From: an uncultured Dehalococcoidia bacterium
Lineage (GTDB): Bacteria > Chloroflexota > Dehalococcoidia > Lucifugimonadales > JAAXIE01
Length of the DNA: 64,000 nucleotides
Direction: 5' to 3'
Assembly: GCA_951813255.1 (NCBI GenBank)
Contig: OX638353.1
Location: forward strand, 496,001 to 560,000
A model generated the notes under the pieces. The model did no database searches, was not told the origin of the DNA, and saw only the letters and a list, made by a program, of their open reading frames with translations. Position numbers and translations under genes: made by a program. Numbering within the stretch: position 1 is the first letter of the stretch; the number at the start of each line of letters is the position of its first letter. This document shows, piece by piece, positions 25,727 to 34,115 of the stretch.

Positions 25727-26065
25727 CTAGCGCCGCACCAAGCTGCCGCTTGCGGAATCTAACCGAAGGTCGAAGGATTGCAGGGTAGTGGCGCCGACCA
25801 CATAGTGCCCCTCAGGGCCAAATATCACGGCGCAAGGGAGTTTGCGGCCGTCCATGGTCAGGTGGGCGTTGCCGAAGTCGTAACGGGCCTCGACGCCGTC
25901 GATGTCAAACCATCGGTTATATTCCCAGACCTCCACCCCGAGCCGTCTCAGGAGGGAAGCCGGGAACATGGAGTAGGTGGTTTCAGGAATGACTGTGGCC
26001 GTAACCCGTTCCGCAGGGCCTCGGGTCGTGCTTCCGATCGTCACTTCAACTTGAAAGAGTCCCAT
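25727..26065 (-). CDS. Aspartyl-protease-like protein lacking the catalytic DTG
   Basis: A 112-residue protein with the layout of clan AA single-domain (retropepsin-like) proteins: an N-terminal strand pair, a YSMFPASLLRRLGV segment that normally follows the catalytic DTGA, a central GRKLPCAVIFGPEG region, and the C-terminal GATTLQSFDLRLD, equivalent to the LLG motif. At the active-site position the sequence is VIPETTYS (residues 25-32) instead of VDTGATYS, so the catalytic Asp is replaced by Ile. It is probably non-proteolytic, perhaps a binding or dimerisation remnant of the fold. It starts at ATG 26065, and its relation to the Fe-S gene upstream is unclear because a hairpin separates them. 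Confidence 0.65.
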   Translation of the reverse strand: MGLFQVEVTIGSTTRGPAERVTATVIPETTYSMFPASLLRRLGVEVWEYNRWFDIDGVEARYDFGNAHLTMDGRKLPCAVIFGPEGHYVVGATTLQSFDLRLDSASGSLVRR

Positions 26066-26105
26066 ATCGCTGGTTCCATCTTGTTATGGCCATCAAGTGG
26101 GCAAG

Positions 26106-26137
26106 GAAGAGGGCTCCTGCTGACAGGAGCCCTCTTC
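26106..26137 (-). terminator. Strong hairpin after the A-type Fe-S gene
   Basis: A perfect 14-bp stem, GAAGAGGGCTCCTG (26106-26119) with CAGGAGCCCTCTTC (26124-26137), closes a 4-base loop 26 bases after the stop of the gene at 26163. The T-run is poor, but stem stability suggests termination. Confidence 0.7.
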
Positions 26138-26162
26138 GATCGTTCCATGAGGAATTGAAGGC

Positions 26163-26531
26163 CTAGTGCTCTTGGCCGCAACCGCCGCTGCCACAACCGC
26201 ATCCCCCGTTGCCACAGCCACCGGCACCGCAACCGCAGCCACCGGCGGAGAAGTTGGGGTTGCTGATAACAAATCCTGCTTGGGGGAAGTCTTCCATGTA
26301 GTCGATGGTCGCCTCTTCCAAGAAGGGAGCACTGTCTTCGTCGACTAGGAAGCTCAGGCCGTCCAAGGTCATGACGGTATCGCCCTGCTGCGATTCCCGC
26401 TCCATGGACATCATGTACTGGACCCCGCCGGTCTCGCCCGGTACAGCGATTACGCGCAGGGAGGCTTCTTTCTCGCCGTTTTCCTGAAGAACTTCTTTCA
26501 GCTTTTCCACGGCATCGGACGTTACGATCAT
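26163..26531 (-). CDS. A-type iron-sulfur cluster carrier-like protein with Cys-rich tail
   Basis: A 122-residue HesB/IscA-fold protein. The N-terminus MIVTSDAVEKLKEVL and the FLVDEDSAPFLEEATIDYMED segment match A-type carriers, which hand Fe-S clusters to target enzymes. The first conserved Cys is absent: the loop reads PGETGGVQY where G-G-C-S-G-F-Q-Y is usual, so Thr34 occupies its place. The C-terminal CGCG is kept (Cys99, Cys101) and is followed by four more cysteines (106, 111, 113, 118) in a Gly-rich tail ending QEH. The Cys-rich tail could bind metal by itself. It has its own promoter at 26588-26617 and a terminator at 26106. Confidence 0.82.
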   Translation of the reverse strand: MIVTSDAVEKLKEVLQENGEKEASLRVIAVPGETGGVQYMMSMERESQQGDTVMTLDGLSFLVDEDSAPFLEEATIDYMEDFPQAGFVISNPNFSAGGCGCGAGGCGNGGCGCGSGGCGQEH

Positions 26532-26900
26532 CCCCGTTCCTCTTTCCGCTGCTTTCGACTGTCAGTCTGTTAGGGTGGGCTGCCGGGATGCTAGCATCTA
26601 CCCGTTATGGGAGTCAATGGCAATACGACGCACCACTAATGGAACAAACGTATGGACTAACTGGACACCCACATGCAGTGGGGAGGGCTTGGGCTGGAGG
26701 AGGAGAATGGGCAATTTGGGAAATTGACAGATTGCGTACATGACTCTACATAAAATTCGTCGCGTTGGCACCAAGCATCGAATAGCAAGGTAGACGGATT
26801 CTCGCCATCCAACTCCTTGGAGCAGGTCATTTTGTCGCAATCCGCTCAGCCTTGACACCGACTTTTGGCACGATGCTAGAGTCTCTCAAGCCCTGATCTC
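26532..26900. other. Intergenic region with divergent promoters
   Basis: It holds the minus-strand promoter at 26588-26617 and a candidate plus-strand promoter for meaB, TTGACA at 26852-26857 with TAGAGT at 26877-26882 (19-base spacing). A minus open frame at 26598-26858 has no protein-like features and was not called. Confidence 0.5.
26588..26617 (-). promoter_or_regulatory. Promoter of the A-type Fe-S gene
   Basis: On the minus strand TTGACT (26617-26612), an 18-base spacer and TAGCAT (26593-26588) lie about 60 bases before the start codon. The same TAGCAT -10 box occurs at 47595-47600. Confidence 0.5.
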
Positions 26901-27884
26901 ATGAGCACACTGATGGATGCCGTGGTCTCGTCTCTCTTGGAAGGTGACCATCGTGCGCTTTCCCGGCTCATCTCCCTGATGGAGAGGGGAGACCCGCAGG
27001 TGGGCCCGGCTATGGAGCGGTTGTTTCCTCATACTGGGTCTGCCTACTGCATCGGCATCACTGGACCGCCCGGCGTGGGCAAGAGCAGTTTGGTGAATGC
27101 CTTGGTGCAACTGGAGAGGGGCGACGGTCGGCAAGTAGGCGTCGTGGCAGTGGACCCCAGCAGCCCCTTCAGTGGAGGAGCCCTGCTCGGGGACCGGGTG
27201 CGGATGGAGAGGCACTACCTCGACCCAGGGGTATTCATACGCAGCATCGCCACTAGGGGGACCGAAGGAGGCGTGCCCCGGGTCATAAAGGGAGTAGTCC
27301 GGCTCTTGGATGCCGCCGCGAAGGACGTGGTGCTGGTGGAGACGGTGGGAGTCGGTCAGACAGAACTTGACGTGATGCAGGTTGCCGACACGGTGGTGGT
27401 AGTCCTGGTACCTGAATTGGGCGATGCGGTGCAGGCCCTGAAGGCCGGATTGATGGAGATAGCCGATATCTATGTGGTCAACAAGGGAGACTTGGGAGGA
27501 ACCGACCGGATGGTAAACGCCATTGAGTCGATGCTTCACACAGGTCCTGCCAGAGGCTGGACTCCTCCCGTGTTGGTGACGCAAGCGATGAACGAGACAG
27601 GCATTCAGGAGTTGAAGGGTGCAATTCAGGCCCATCGCAACCATCTGGAGCAGTCTCAGCACTTGGAAGCGCAGCGCCAGCGGAGGCATGCTGCCGAATT
27701 TCTGGCAATAGTGGAAGAGGAACTGGGGAGACGCACAAGAGAGATGGCTCTCCGAGATCCGGATATCAGGGCCGCTTTAGGGGCGGTGCAAGACGGCCAG
27801 GCCGAACCTTATTCGGCTGCGATGCGCGTGCTGCGGGACCCTTCGTTGGGCAGCAGGCTCTTCGCTCAAAGCGATATAGGGTAA
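26901..27884 (+). CDS. meaB: Methylmalonyl-CoA mutase-associated GTPase MeaB
   Basis: A 327-residue G3E P-loop GTPase that loads and protects the B12 cofactor of methylmalonyl-CoA mutase or related acyl-CoA mutases. The G1 motif is GPPGVGKSS (residues 55-63), the Mg-binding switch is VDPSSPFSGGALLGDRVRM, the G3 region is VETVGVGQTE (the family's replacement of DxxG), and the base-specifying motif is NKGD (near 194). The C-terminal dimerisation arm is present. The ATG at 26901 is consistent with homology. The mutase subunits are not in the window. An intrinsic terminator follows at 27900. Confidence 0.93.
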   Translation: MSTLMDAVVSSLLEGDHRALSRLISLMERGDPQVGPAMERLFPHTGSAYCIGITGPPGVGKSSLVNALVQLERGDGRQVGVVAVDPSSPFSGGALLGDRVRMERHYLDPGVFIRSIATRGTEGGVPRVIKGVVRLLDAAAKDVVLVETVGVGQTELDVMQVADTVVVVLVPELGDAVQALKAGLMEIADIYVVNKGDLGGTDRMVNAIESMLHTGPARGWTPPVLVTQAMNETGIQELKGAIQAHRNHLEQSQHLEAQRQRRHAAEFLAIVEEELGRRTREMALRDPDIRAALGAVQDGQAEPYSAAMRVLRDPSLGSRLFAQSDIG

Positions 27885-27899
27885 TTCAATAGGACTTGA

Positions 27900-27930
27900 G
27901 CGCGGTGCCAACCGTGCGCAGGCCTTTTTT
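27900..27930 (+). terminator. Intrinsic terminator after meaB
   Basis: GCGC-GGT (27900-27906) pairs with ACC-GT-GCGC (27911-27919) with a small bulge; a run of six T follows at 27925-27930. Confidence 0.6.
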
Positions 27931-27946
27931 GTGAGGGGGGTGGCCG

Positions 27947-28624
27947 ATGAGTGTAGTCGGTATCGACCTTAGTGCGTCCAGCAAGAAGCCCAGTACCTAC
28001 TTGGCTTTGGATAATGAGGGTGCCGTTGGTGACATCGGTTCATTCAAGGCGATGGAGGAACTCCTGTCCTTGCTAGAGCAGCGGGGTCCGTCGCTGGTTG
28101 CCATAGGGGCGCCTTTGAGTCTGCCTTCCGGGCTATGCTGCTTGGAGGAGAGTTGCCCGTGCAGTCTACCGGAAGGCAGGAAAGGCAGGGTTGCGGAAGA
28201 AGACTTGGCCTCGAACGGCATCGGCTGCTTTTATACGAACAAGCGCTCCATCATCGTCAAACTGATTTATCGGGCCATTGAGGTCCGCACTGAGTTGGAG
28301 CAACGGGGGCAAAGCGTTATCGAGGCTTATCCCTATGCCACCAAGGTGAAACTTTTCAACGGGAAGGTCCCAGCCAAGAGCAAACCGGAAAGCCTGATGT
28401 TCCTCCGCCGGAGGCTGCCTGAAATCGTAGCGGGGTTGGGCCCCTATGCCAAGGACCTGAATCACGACAGGTGTGATGCGGTGCTCACTGCCTATACAGG
28501 GCTTCTCAGCCAAGTTGGGCTGACAGAGAAGGTCGGCTGCGAGGAAGAGGGGTACATCACCATCCCTGTGGGGCCAGCCACCCGCAACGGCGCAGGCGAA
28601 CTCAACGTCTCGCTGGCGCAGTAG
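27947..28624 (+). CDS. DUF429 domain protein
   Basis: A 225-residue protein of the DUF429 family, which has a predicted RNase H-like fold. It starts MSVVGIDLSASSKKPS with the family's early Asp (residue 6), has VAIGAPLSLPSG near residue 53 (normally IDAPLSLP; the Asp is replaced by Gly), IEAYPYATKVKLF near 125, and NHDRCDAVLTAYTG near 170, where the two Asp residues complete the likely metal site. A cluster of cysteines (CCLEESCPC) is unusual. Biochemical function is unknown; nuclease activity is inferred for the family. The ATG at 27947 follows GAGGGGGGTGGCCG. Confidence 0.8.
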   Translation: MSVVGIDLSASSKKPSTYLALDNEGAVGDIGSFKAMEELLSLLEQRGPSLVAIGAPLSLPSGLCCLEESCPCSLPEGRKGRVAEEDLASNGIGCFYTNKRSIIVKLIYRAIEVRTELEQRGQSVIEAYPYATKVKLFNGKVPAKSKPESLMFLRRRLPEIVAGLGPYAKDLNHDRCDAVLTAYTGLLSQVGLTEKVGCEEEGYITIPVGPATRNGAGELNVSLAQ

Positions 28625-28812
28625 TACTGGCAAGCTCCGTCGATCCGTGGGACGGGGCAGCCCTTGGCACAATGGGATCGGCCCTAGGGCATCTCGTCAG
28701 AGCCTCGATCGACACCGGCTGCGATTGGCTCGCTGGTGTGACGGGCCCTTGAGTCACAGGCAGTTTCCTACAACTTGTACAGCAGCGGCGTTCCGGGGGC
28801 TAACTGTGCCTC

Positions 28813-29679
28813 CTAGGGCTTGTCTCCGTTATCGTCGCCTAGTTGGCGACTGCCTCCAAGGAAAGGCTCCAGCATGGAAGTAAACTCCATGGGGAAGATG
28901 AACTTGGTGGATGGGCTCTGCCCGATCTCCTTCAGGGTATCGAAATACTGCAAACTCATGGTCCGGTTGTCTACGGTGTTCGCCACTTCGTAGATACGTC
29001 CGAGGCCGATGCTGTATCCCTCTGCCTTTAGGATTTGGGCCTGCCGATCTCCTTCAGCCTCCAGGATTTCCGACTCGCGTTTACCTTCGGCCTGTAGGAT
29101 AGCGGCTTGCTTCTCGCCTTCGGCCCGGTTGATCGCGGCTTGACGTTGACCCTCAGACTCGGTGATGTCGGCCGTCTTGATGGCTGCTGCGGACTTTTCG
29201 CGCTCCATCGCCGTCTTGACACCCGGAGGCGGGTCGATTTCGTTGATGGCCACACCTTGGACTTTTACGCCCCAACGCCCCGTGTTCTGGTCCAATGCTA
29301 TCTGTAGCTCGTTCTGGATGCGCTCCCTCTCGGCGAGAGCATCCGCCAGTTCGATGTTTCCGATTATGGACCTAAGGTCGGCGACTGCCTGTGAGCGGAC
29401 GGCGACGCGGTGGTCCACCACTTCCAGCACCGACTTTTCCGCTTGCTCTGGAAGCACCCGGTAGTAGAGCACGAAGTCCATGTCGATGACCACGTTATCC
29501 CGGGTGATGTACTTCTGCGTTGGAACACGGTCCACCTGCTCCCTCAGGTCTACGCTGCGCCCGTTGAAGATGATCGGGATCAGGAAACGGAAGCCGGGTC
29601 CTGCCACTGTCTGTAGTTGTCCCCAGCGCAATACCACCAACCGTTCGAACTGCTTGACGATCACAATGCCAGTAGCCAT
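28813..29679 (-). CDS. SPFH/Band 7 (slipin/stomatin) family protein without membrane anchor
   Basis: A 288-residue stomatin-like scaffold protein. The SPFH domain runs from VIVKQFERLVVLRWG to about residue 170 (GPGFRFLIPI, ITRDNVVIDMDFVLYYRV, and WGVKVQGVAINEIDPP), followed by an Ala/Glu-rich coiled coil with repeated AEGEKQAAILQAEGKR-like heptads. Slipins normally begin with a hydrophobic anchor; here the ATG at 29679 is preceded in frame by TGA only five codons earlier, so no anchor can be encoded. Membrane contact may come from the NfeD-type protein encoded upstream, its known partner. The 130-base gap between them has no clear terminator, so co-transcription is likely. Confidence 0.9.
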   Translation of the reverse strand: MATGIVIVKQFERLVVLRWGQLQTVAGPGFRFLIPIIFNGRSVDLREQVDRVPTQKYITRDNVVIDMDFVLYYRVLPEQAEKSVLEVVDHRVAVRSQAVADLRSIIGNIELADALAERERIQNELQIALDQNTGRWGVKVQGVAINEIDPPPGVKTAMEREKSAAAIKTADITESEGQRQAAINRAEGEKQAAILQAEGKRESEILEAEGDRQAQILKAEGYSIGLGRIYEVANTVDNRTMSLQYFDTLKEIGQSPSTKFIFPMEFTSMLEPFLGGSRQLGDDNGDKP

Positions 29680-29809
29680 TTCGCCCTCGATTCAGTAGCT
29701 ATCTTCGATTTTTCTGCCATTTGGTCAATTCGTATGTAAGCTAACCTTAGCATTAGAGGATGCCGGTGTCCACGAACCAAGCATCCGCGGGTCTCCATGC
29801 AGTGACGGC

Positions 29810-31207
29810 TCAGGATTCCTCCAGAGGTTCCACGGTAAGGATGGTGCCATCAAGCTGCGTCACCCTGACTCTCTCGCCCACTTCGATTGTTCTTGCCGGG
29901 CTGACCTCCGCGGTCCATACCTCGTCATGAAACCTGACCCGGCCCCGCGGGGCCAGTTGTTCCACCACAACTGCTACTTCACCTACTGGATTCGGGAAGA
30001 TGGTGTCGTGCTTGGCGTCCTGATTGGCCTTCCGGATAGTCCACATCACGTACCAGCCGCCGAGGAAGATGGCGGCGCTCAATCCTCCGACCAACCAGAG
30101 ATTCACGCCGACATCGGGGGCGTCGGGCAACTCTTGGCCCGAGAACAGGATCAGAGCGCCGAGCACGAAGGCAACTATGGCCCCGACACCCAAGACGCCG
30201 AATCCTGCCACCAAAAGTTCCCCTGTCAGCAGGGCCATGGCAGCGAGAATAAGGGCTACGCCAGCCCAGTTGACGGGCAGGGCCCCGATGCTGAGGAAGG
30301 CGAGCACCAAGCAGATGACTCCCACGACCACGGGGACAAACATGCCGGGATTGAAGAGCTCGATGACGATTCCCAAGCCACCAATGGAGAGGAGGATGAA
30401 GGAGACGTTGGGGTCGGCAAGGAAGGAGAGGAACCGCTCTATGAGGGTCATATCGCTTCTGCGAATGGTTATGCCGTCCGTCTGCAAGTCGCGCTGGGAC
30501 ACGGCCCCGATTGCTGTCTTGACGGTGACTTCCTGACCATGGACCACTGCCAGCAGATCGGTGAGGTTGCCGGAGACGTAGTCCACCACATTGAGTTCTT
30601 CGGCCTCGACAGCGGTGAACGACTTCGCATCTGTTACGGTCTGGGAAAGCTCCTCGGCGTTCCGTTCACGTACATCAGCCACGCTGCGGATCAAGGCGTC
30701 CACGGCGTTCTGGACCTTTGCGGAGAGGGTGGGTGGCAACTCCTCGCCGCCGGCGCCCACTGGGGAGGCGGCGCCGATGCTGGTGCCTGGGGCCATGGCT
30801 GCGAACTGGCCCGCAGCGGTGATAAAAGTGCCTGCGGATCCGGCAATGGCCCCAGGGGGCGAGACATAAACGATTGTCGGAACGCGATCTTCCAGCAGGG
30901 CTTCGACGATGTTCTCGGTGGACGCCAGGTCACCGCCGGGGGTATTCAACTCGAAGATTACGATCTCGGCCCCTTCCTCAACCCCCTTGTCGAGTATGCG
31001 CTCGATGTATCGCTGGGTGACGGAGTTGATGTCGCCGTCGATGTTGGCGACCAAGGCATGGGGTTCCTGCTGTGTCTGCGCTAGGGCGAGGCCGGAGATG
31101 CCGAGGAAAAAGGAGGCGGTGAAGCACAGCAACAGAGCCAGACGCCATATGGCGAGGCGTTGAGGTCGGGTGCTCCGGGGCTTGTCTTGTAGAAAGGTCA
31201 AGGGCAT
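29810..31207 (-). CDS. NfeD-family membrane protease (ClpP-like, long form)
   Basis: A 465-residue membrane protein: signal or TM segment at about 20-43, a ClpP-like serine protease domain with ELNTPGGDL, the nucleophile in GSAGTFI (Ser near residue 123) and the general-base Lys in DAKSFTAVEA (near 194), then four or five membrane helices (about 268-385) and a C-terminal OB-fold NfeD domain ending VTQLDGTILTVEPLEES. Long NfeD proteins pair with stomatin-like proteins in membrane quality control; in archaea the protease cleaves the stomatin partner's C-terminus (established for PH1510). The gene order here, NfeD then SPFH, fits that pairing. Confidence 0.92.
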   Translation of the reverse strand: MPLTFLQDKPRSTRPQRLAIWRLALLLCFTASFFLGISGLALAQTQQEPHALVANIDGDINSVTQRYIERILDKGVEEGAEIVIFELNTPGGDLASTENIVEALLEDRVPTIVYVSPPGAIAGSAGTFITAAGQFAAMAPGTSIGAASPVGAGGEELPPTLSAKVQNAVDALIRSVADVRERNAEELSQTVTDAKSFTAVEAEELNVVDYVSGNLTDLLAVVHGQEVTVKTAIGAVSQRDLQTDGITIRRSDMTLIERFLSFLADPNVSFILLSIGGLGIVIELFNPGMFVPVVVGVICLVLAFLSIGALPVNWAGVALILAAMALLTGELLVAGFGVLGVGAIVAFVLGALILFSGQELPDAPDVGVNLWLVGGLSAAIFLGGWYVMWTIRKANQDAKHDTIFPNPVGEVAVVVEQLAPRGRVRFHDEVWTAEVSPARTIEVGERVRVTQLDGTILTVEPLEES

Positions 31208-31891
31208 CGATTCCTCCGCGATTTGCAGGAGGTGGCTAAGTCCATTGTATCAGCCTGTTGCATCGCCGATATTGGAAGCGCGTCATCAGAGGTCCGTCTG
31301 GCCAAGGCCCGTCGCCGTGAGGACTCCGGCGGCGGTACCGCTGCCCCCACCGGTACATCGCCTGCCTGTGCTCAGGAGGGGGAGTGCCACGCTTTCCACC
31401 ACTCGGGTCCTTGCCCGTTGGGCCTGACAAAACCCGCTTGCCCAAAGATATAGAACGGGCGCACTGTGTGACAGTGCGTGACTTGGCCGTCACCCTCTGA
31501 AAGTCTTCGAAGCCCCCTAGAGTCCTGAGAGAAGAGAATTCCAAAAGACAAGAGTCCTGAAAGAGGATTCGAGAAAAAGAAGTGGGAACAAAATGTGGGA
31601 ACATGTCACAGCTACAACCCAGCTACGGGCGTGGGAACAATGGGGACAAATTTAGCTACGAAATTTCTCCAGATACGCTCTTGTTCCCACGTAGCTACGA
31701 AAATGGGAACAAAAGCAACGCCCAGCTACGGCAATGTTCCCATACCGCACCCCAACCGCCCCTCCTCGACGGATCAACCGAGGGGCTGGAAATGACACAA
31801 GATACAGAGTTCGTTGACTTTGGCAGGGGCGGAATTTAGCCTAGTTATAGGGCAGTGCCTATTTGTAAAGGGCTTGGGAGGAGAGAGTCTA
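31208..31891. other. 684-bp intergenic region with motif array
   Basis: No gene is supported. Open frames at 31236-31604 (minus) and 31582-31839 (plus) have no family features. Contents include a direct repeat AGAGTCCTGA at 31519-31528 and 31551-31560, the dense motif array at 31582-31743, and a TTGACT at 31814 that may be a -35 box for glyA without a good -10. Confidence 0.6.
31582..31743. repeat. Array of interspersed GTGGGAACA and AGCTACG motifs
   Basis: Copies of GTGGGAACA or close variants lie at 31582-31590, 31595-31603, 31631-31640 and 31704-31711, with inverted copies at 31681-31690 and 31735-31743. AGCTAC(G) copies lie at 31610, 31621, 31654, 31692 (inside the palindrome CGTAGCTACG) and 31724. 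The two motifs largely alternate over 160 bases. Spacing is irregular, so this is not CRISPR; it could be a multi-site protein-binding region. Confidence 0.75.
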
Positions 31892-33136
31892 ATGGTTGGC
31901 TTGGCGGAGCGCGACGCCGAGGTCGCAGCGGCCCTGAAACAGGAAGATAACCGGCAGCGAAACAGCTTGGTCCTAATCGCATCGGAGAACTATGCGAGCA
32001 AGGCTGTGCTGGAAACCCAGGCCTCAGTGATGAACAACAAGTACGCCGAGGGGTATCCGGGAAGGCGTTACTACGGCGGTTGCCAGTACGTCGACGTGGT
32101 GGAGCAGCTAGCCATCGACCGGGCCCAAGCAGTGTTCGGCGGAGACCATGTGAACGTCCAGCCCCATGGCGGGGCCCAAGCCAACATGGCAGTCTATTTC
32201 TCGCTGCTGGAACCCGGCGACACAGTGATGGGCATGCGCCTGGACCAAGGCGGACACCTCACCCACGGCAGCCCGGTCAACTTCTCGGGCAAGCTCTACA
32301 ACTTTGTAGCCTACGGCGTGGACCGCGAGAGCGAGACCATCGACTACGACGAGGTGGAAAAGCTGGCCTTGGAGCACAGGCCCAAGATTATTGTGTCTGG
32401 CTACAGCGCCTATCCGCGGGCAATTGACTTCGCCCGGTTCCGGGCCATCGCCGACATGGTGGGGGCTACTCTAATGGTGGATATGGCCCACATAGCGGGT
32501 CTGATCGCTGGCGGTGCCCATGCTTCGCCTTTCCCTCATGCCCATGTGGTCACCTCGACTACGCAGAAGACGCTGCGCGGTCCTAGGGGCGGCTTCATAC
32601 TGTGTGATGAAGACTTGGCCCGGGGCATCGACCGGTCGGTGTTCCCCTCGGTCCAGGGCGGCCCGCTGATGCATGTAATCGCTGCCAAGGCGGTGTGTTT
32701 CGGCGAGGCGCAGACGAACGAATTCAGTGCCTATGCGCATGGGGTGGTGGAGAACGCACGGGTGTTAGCCGACGCCCTCAGCGCGTCGGGACTGCGAATC
32801 GTTTCAGGCGGCACGGAGAACCATTTGGTGCTGGTGGACCTGACGCCCTTGGGCATCACGGGACGGGAGGCCGAGGAGCGCTTGGAACGGGTCGATATCG
32901 TGGTGAACAAGAACGCGATTCCGTATGACCCACTGCCTCCCAGGACTACCAGTGGCTTGAGGCTGGGGACGTCTGGCCTGACCAGTCGGGGCTTCGGGCC
33001 TGCTGAGATACGGCAGGTCGCGGGTCTATTGGTGGAGACGCTCTCGGCCGCTCCCGACGAGGGCGCTGCAAAAGACATCCGCAGGCGGGTCTCTGAGTTG
33101 ACCGCTGGGTTTCCTGTGCCAGGGTTAGACGATTAA
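31892..33136 (+). CDS. glyA: Serine hydroxymethyltransferase
   Basis: A 414-residue PLP enzyme that interconverts serine and glycine and makes methylene-tetrahydrofolate in the cytosol. It has the N-terminal [44 protein letters not shown], and the PLP lysine in [13 protein letters not shown] (Lys226). The C-terminal [16 protein letters not shown] is the standard folate/PLP region. Length is normal. The start ATG 31892 is preceded by GGGAGGAGAGAG; an in-frame extension to 31814 lacks a ribosome-binding site. It follows the motif array at 31582 and is followed by the ribosomal-protein promoter at 33138. Confidence 0.95.
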   Translation: MVGLAERDAEVAAALKQEDNRQRNSLVLIASENYASKAVLETQASVMNNKYAEGYPGRRYYGGCQYVDVVEQLAIDRAQAVFGGDHVNVQPHGGAQANMAVYFSLLEPGDTVMGMRLDQGGHLTHGSPVNFSGKLYNFVAYGVDRESETIDYDEVEKLALEHRPKIIVSGYSAYPRAIDFARFRAIADMVGATLMVDMAHIAGLIAGGAHASPFPHAHVVTSTTQKTLRGPRGGFILCDEDLARGIDRSVFPSVQGGPLMHVIAAKAVCFGEAQTNEFSAYAHGVVENARVLADALSASGLRIVSGGTENHLVLVDLTPLGITGREAEERLERVDIVVNKNAIPYDPLPPRTTSGLRLGTSGLTSRGFGPAEIRQVAGLLVETLSAAPDEGAAKDIRRRVSELTAGFPVPGLDD

Positions 33137-33137
33137 G

Positions 33138-33167
33138 TTGAGGCACAGGCAAGCAGGGTGTTATAAT
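33138..33167 (+). promoter_or_regulatory. Promoter of the rpsF-ssb-rpsR operon
   Basis: TTGAGG (33138-33143), an 18-base spacer and a perfect TATAAT (33162-33167) begin two bases after the glyA stop and 42 bases before the rpsF start. Confidence 0.7.
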
Positions 33168-33208
33168 CCCCTGCACGCTTATTATGCATTTGATTCAGGA
33201 GCCACTTC

Positions 33209-34102
33209 TTGCCCGAGTATGAGTTAGTAACAATTCTCAGTCCTATCCTCAGCCAGGAAGAAGTCACTACGACCTATGACCGGCTGACCGGAATAATCAC
33301 CGGCGACGGTGGCACTGTGACCCATCAGGAAAGGTGGGGCACACGGAGGCTGGCCTATCCAATCAGGAAGGCTGGCAACCGCTTCTTGGAAGGCAACTAC
33401 CACCTGACCCGCTTCGAGACTGAAGGCAGTCGCACCCAGATGATAGAGAACCACCTGAGGTTGTCGGAGAACATCATCCGGCACCTGCTGGTGCGTGCAG
33501 AGTTGCCCATAGGGGCATCTCCGCGTCCCACGGAGCCGCCTCCACGGGGAGAAGCCCCTATGGCACCGCCCGCTGCCGCGCCAGATGCGCCTGCAGCCGA
33601 GGCCCCCGGCGACTCCGCGACAGAAGCCGCGTCGGACACGCCCGTCGCTGAGGCCCCCGCTGACACCGCGACAGATGCTGCGCCGGAGACGCCCGTCTCT
33701 GAGGCCCCTGTCGACTCCGAGGTAGAGGCTGCACCCGAGGCCGCTGTAGATGAGTCCCCTGTCGATCAGGCACCTGAGGCTGCCGTAGATGAGTCCCCCG
33801 TCGATGAGGCGCCCGAGGCTGCCGTGGATGAATCCCCCGTCGAGGACGCGCCTGAGGCTGCCGTCGACTCTGCAACGGATGAAGCGCCAGAGACACCGGT
33901 GGCTGAGGCCGAAGCAGAGGATGCTGTAGCAGAAGAGGATGCCGTGGTGACCGACACTGAGCCGGAGTCCGAGGTGTCCGAGGATGCGGACAGCCCGGCG
34001 GAGGCGGAGGACAGTGCCGCTGAAGCGGAAGACATTGGGACGGATGAAGCTGGCTCCGATGAAGCTGGCCCAGATGATGAAGAAGCCAAACGGGATGTCT
34101 AA
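33209..34102 (+). CDS. rpsF: Ribosomal protein S6 with long acidic C-terminal extension
   Basis: A 297-residue protein whose first 100 residues are a normal S6 domain (YELVTILSPILSQEEV at the start, then RRLAYPIRKAGNRFLEGNYHL and the helix ending HLLVRAEL). S6 sits in the 30S platform with S18. Residues of about 105-297 are an Ala/Glu/Asp/Pro/Val-rich, almost lysine-free tail with imperfect repeats of the form EAAVDESPVDEAP, about three times the length of the domain itself. The start is a TTG at 33209 behind CAGGAG; there is no ATG nearby. It is followed by ssb and rpsR in the conserved order S6-SSB-S18. Confidence 0.93.
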   Translation: MPEYELVTILSPILSQEEVTTTYDRLTGIITGDGGTVTHQERWGTRRLAYPIRKAGNRFLEGNYHLTRFETEGSRTQMIENHLRLSENIIRHLLVRAELPIGASPRPTEPPPRGEAPMAPPAAAPDAPAAEAPGDSATEAASDTPVAEAPADTATDAAPETPVSEAPVDSEVEAAPEAAVDESPVDQAPEAAVDESPVDEAPEAAVDESPVEDAPEAAVDSATDEAPETPVAEAEAEDAVAEEDAVVTDTEPESEVSEDADSPAEAEDSAAEAEDIGTDEAGSDEAGPDDEEAKRDV

Positions 34103-34115
34103 GGGGGTAGCGGCC

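Noticed and set aside
26598..26858. 86-codon minus-strand open frame
   Set aside because: No recognisable features; it overlaps two promoters.
29927..31084. 385-codon plus-strand open frame
   Set aside because: Antisense to the NfeD gene, whose signal peptide, protease motifs and membrane helices are clear.
31582..31743. CRISPR array
   Set aside because: Motifs are only 7-10 bases, irregularly spaced and partly inverted; no spacers or cas genes.
31236..31839. Open frames in the repeat-rich region
   Set aside because: They are made of repeat sequence and Arg/Pro-rich text without family features.
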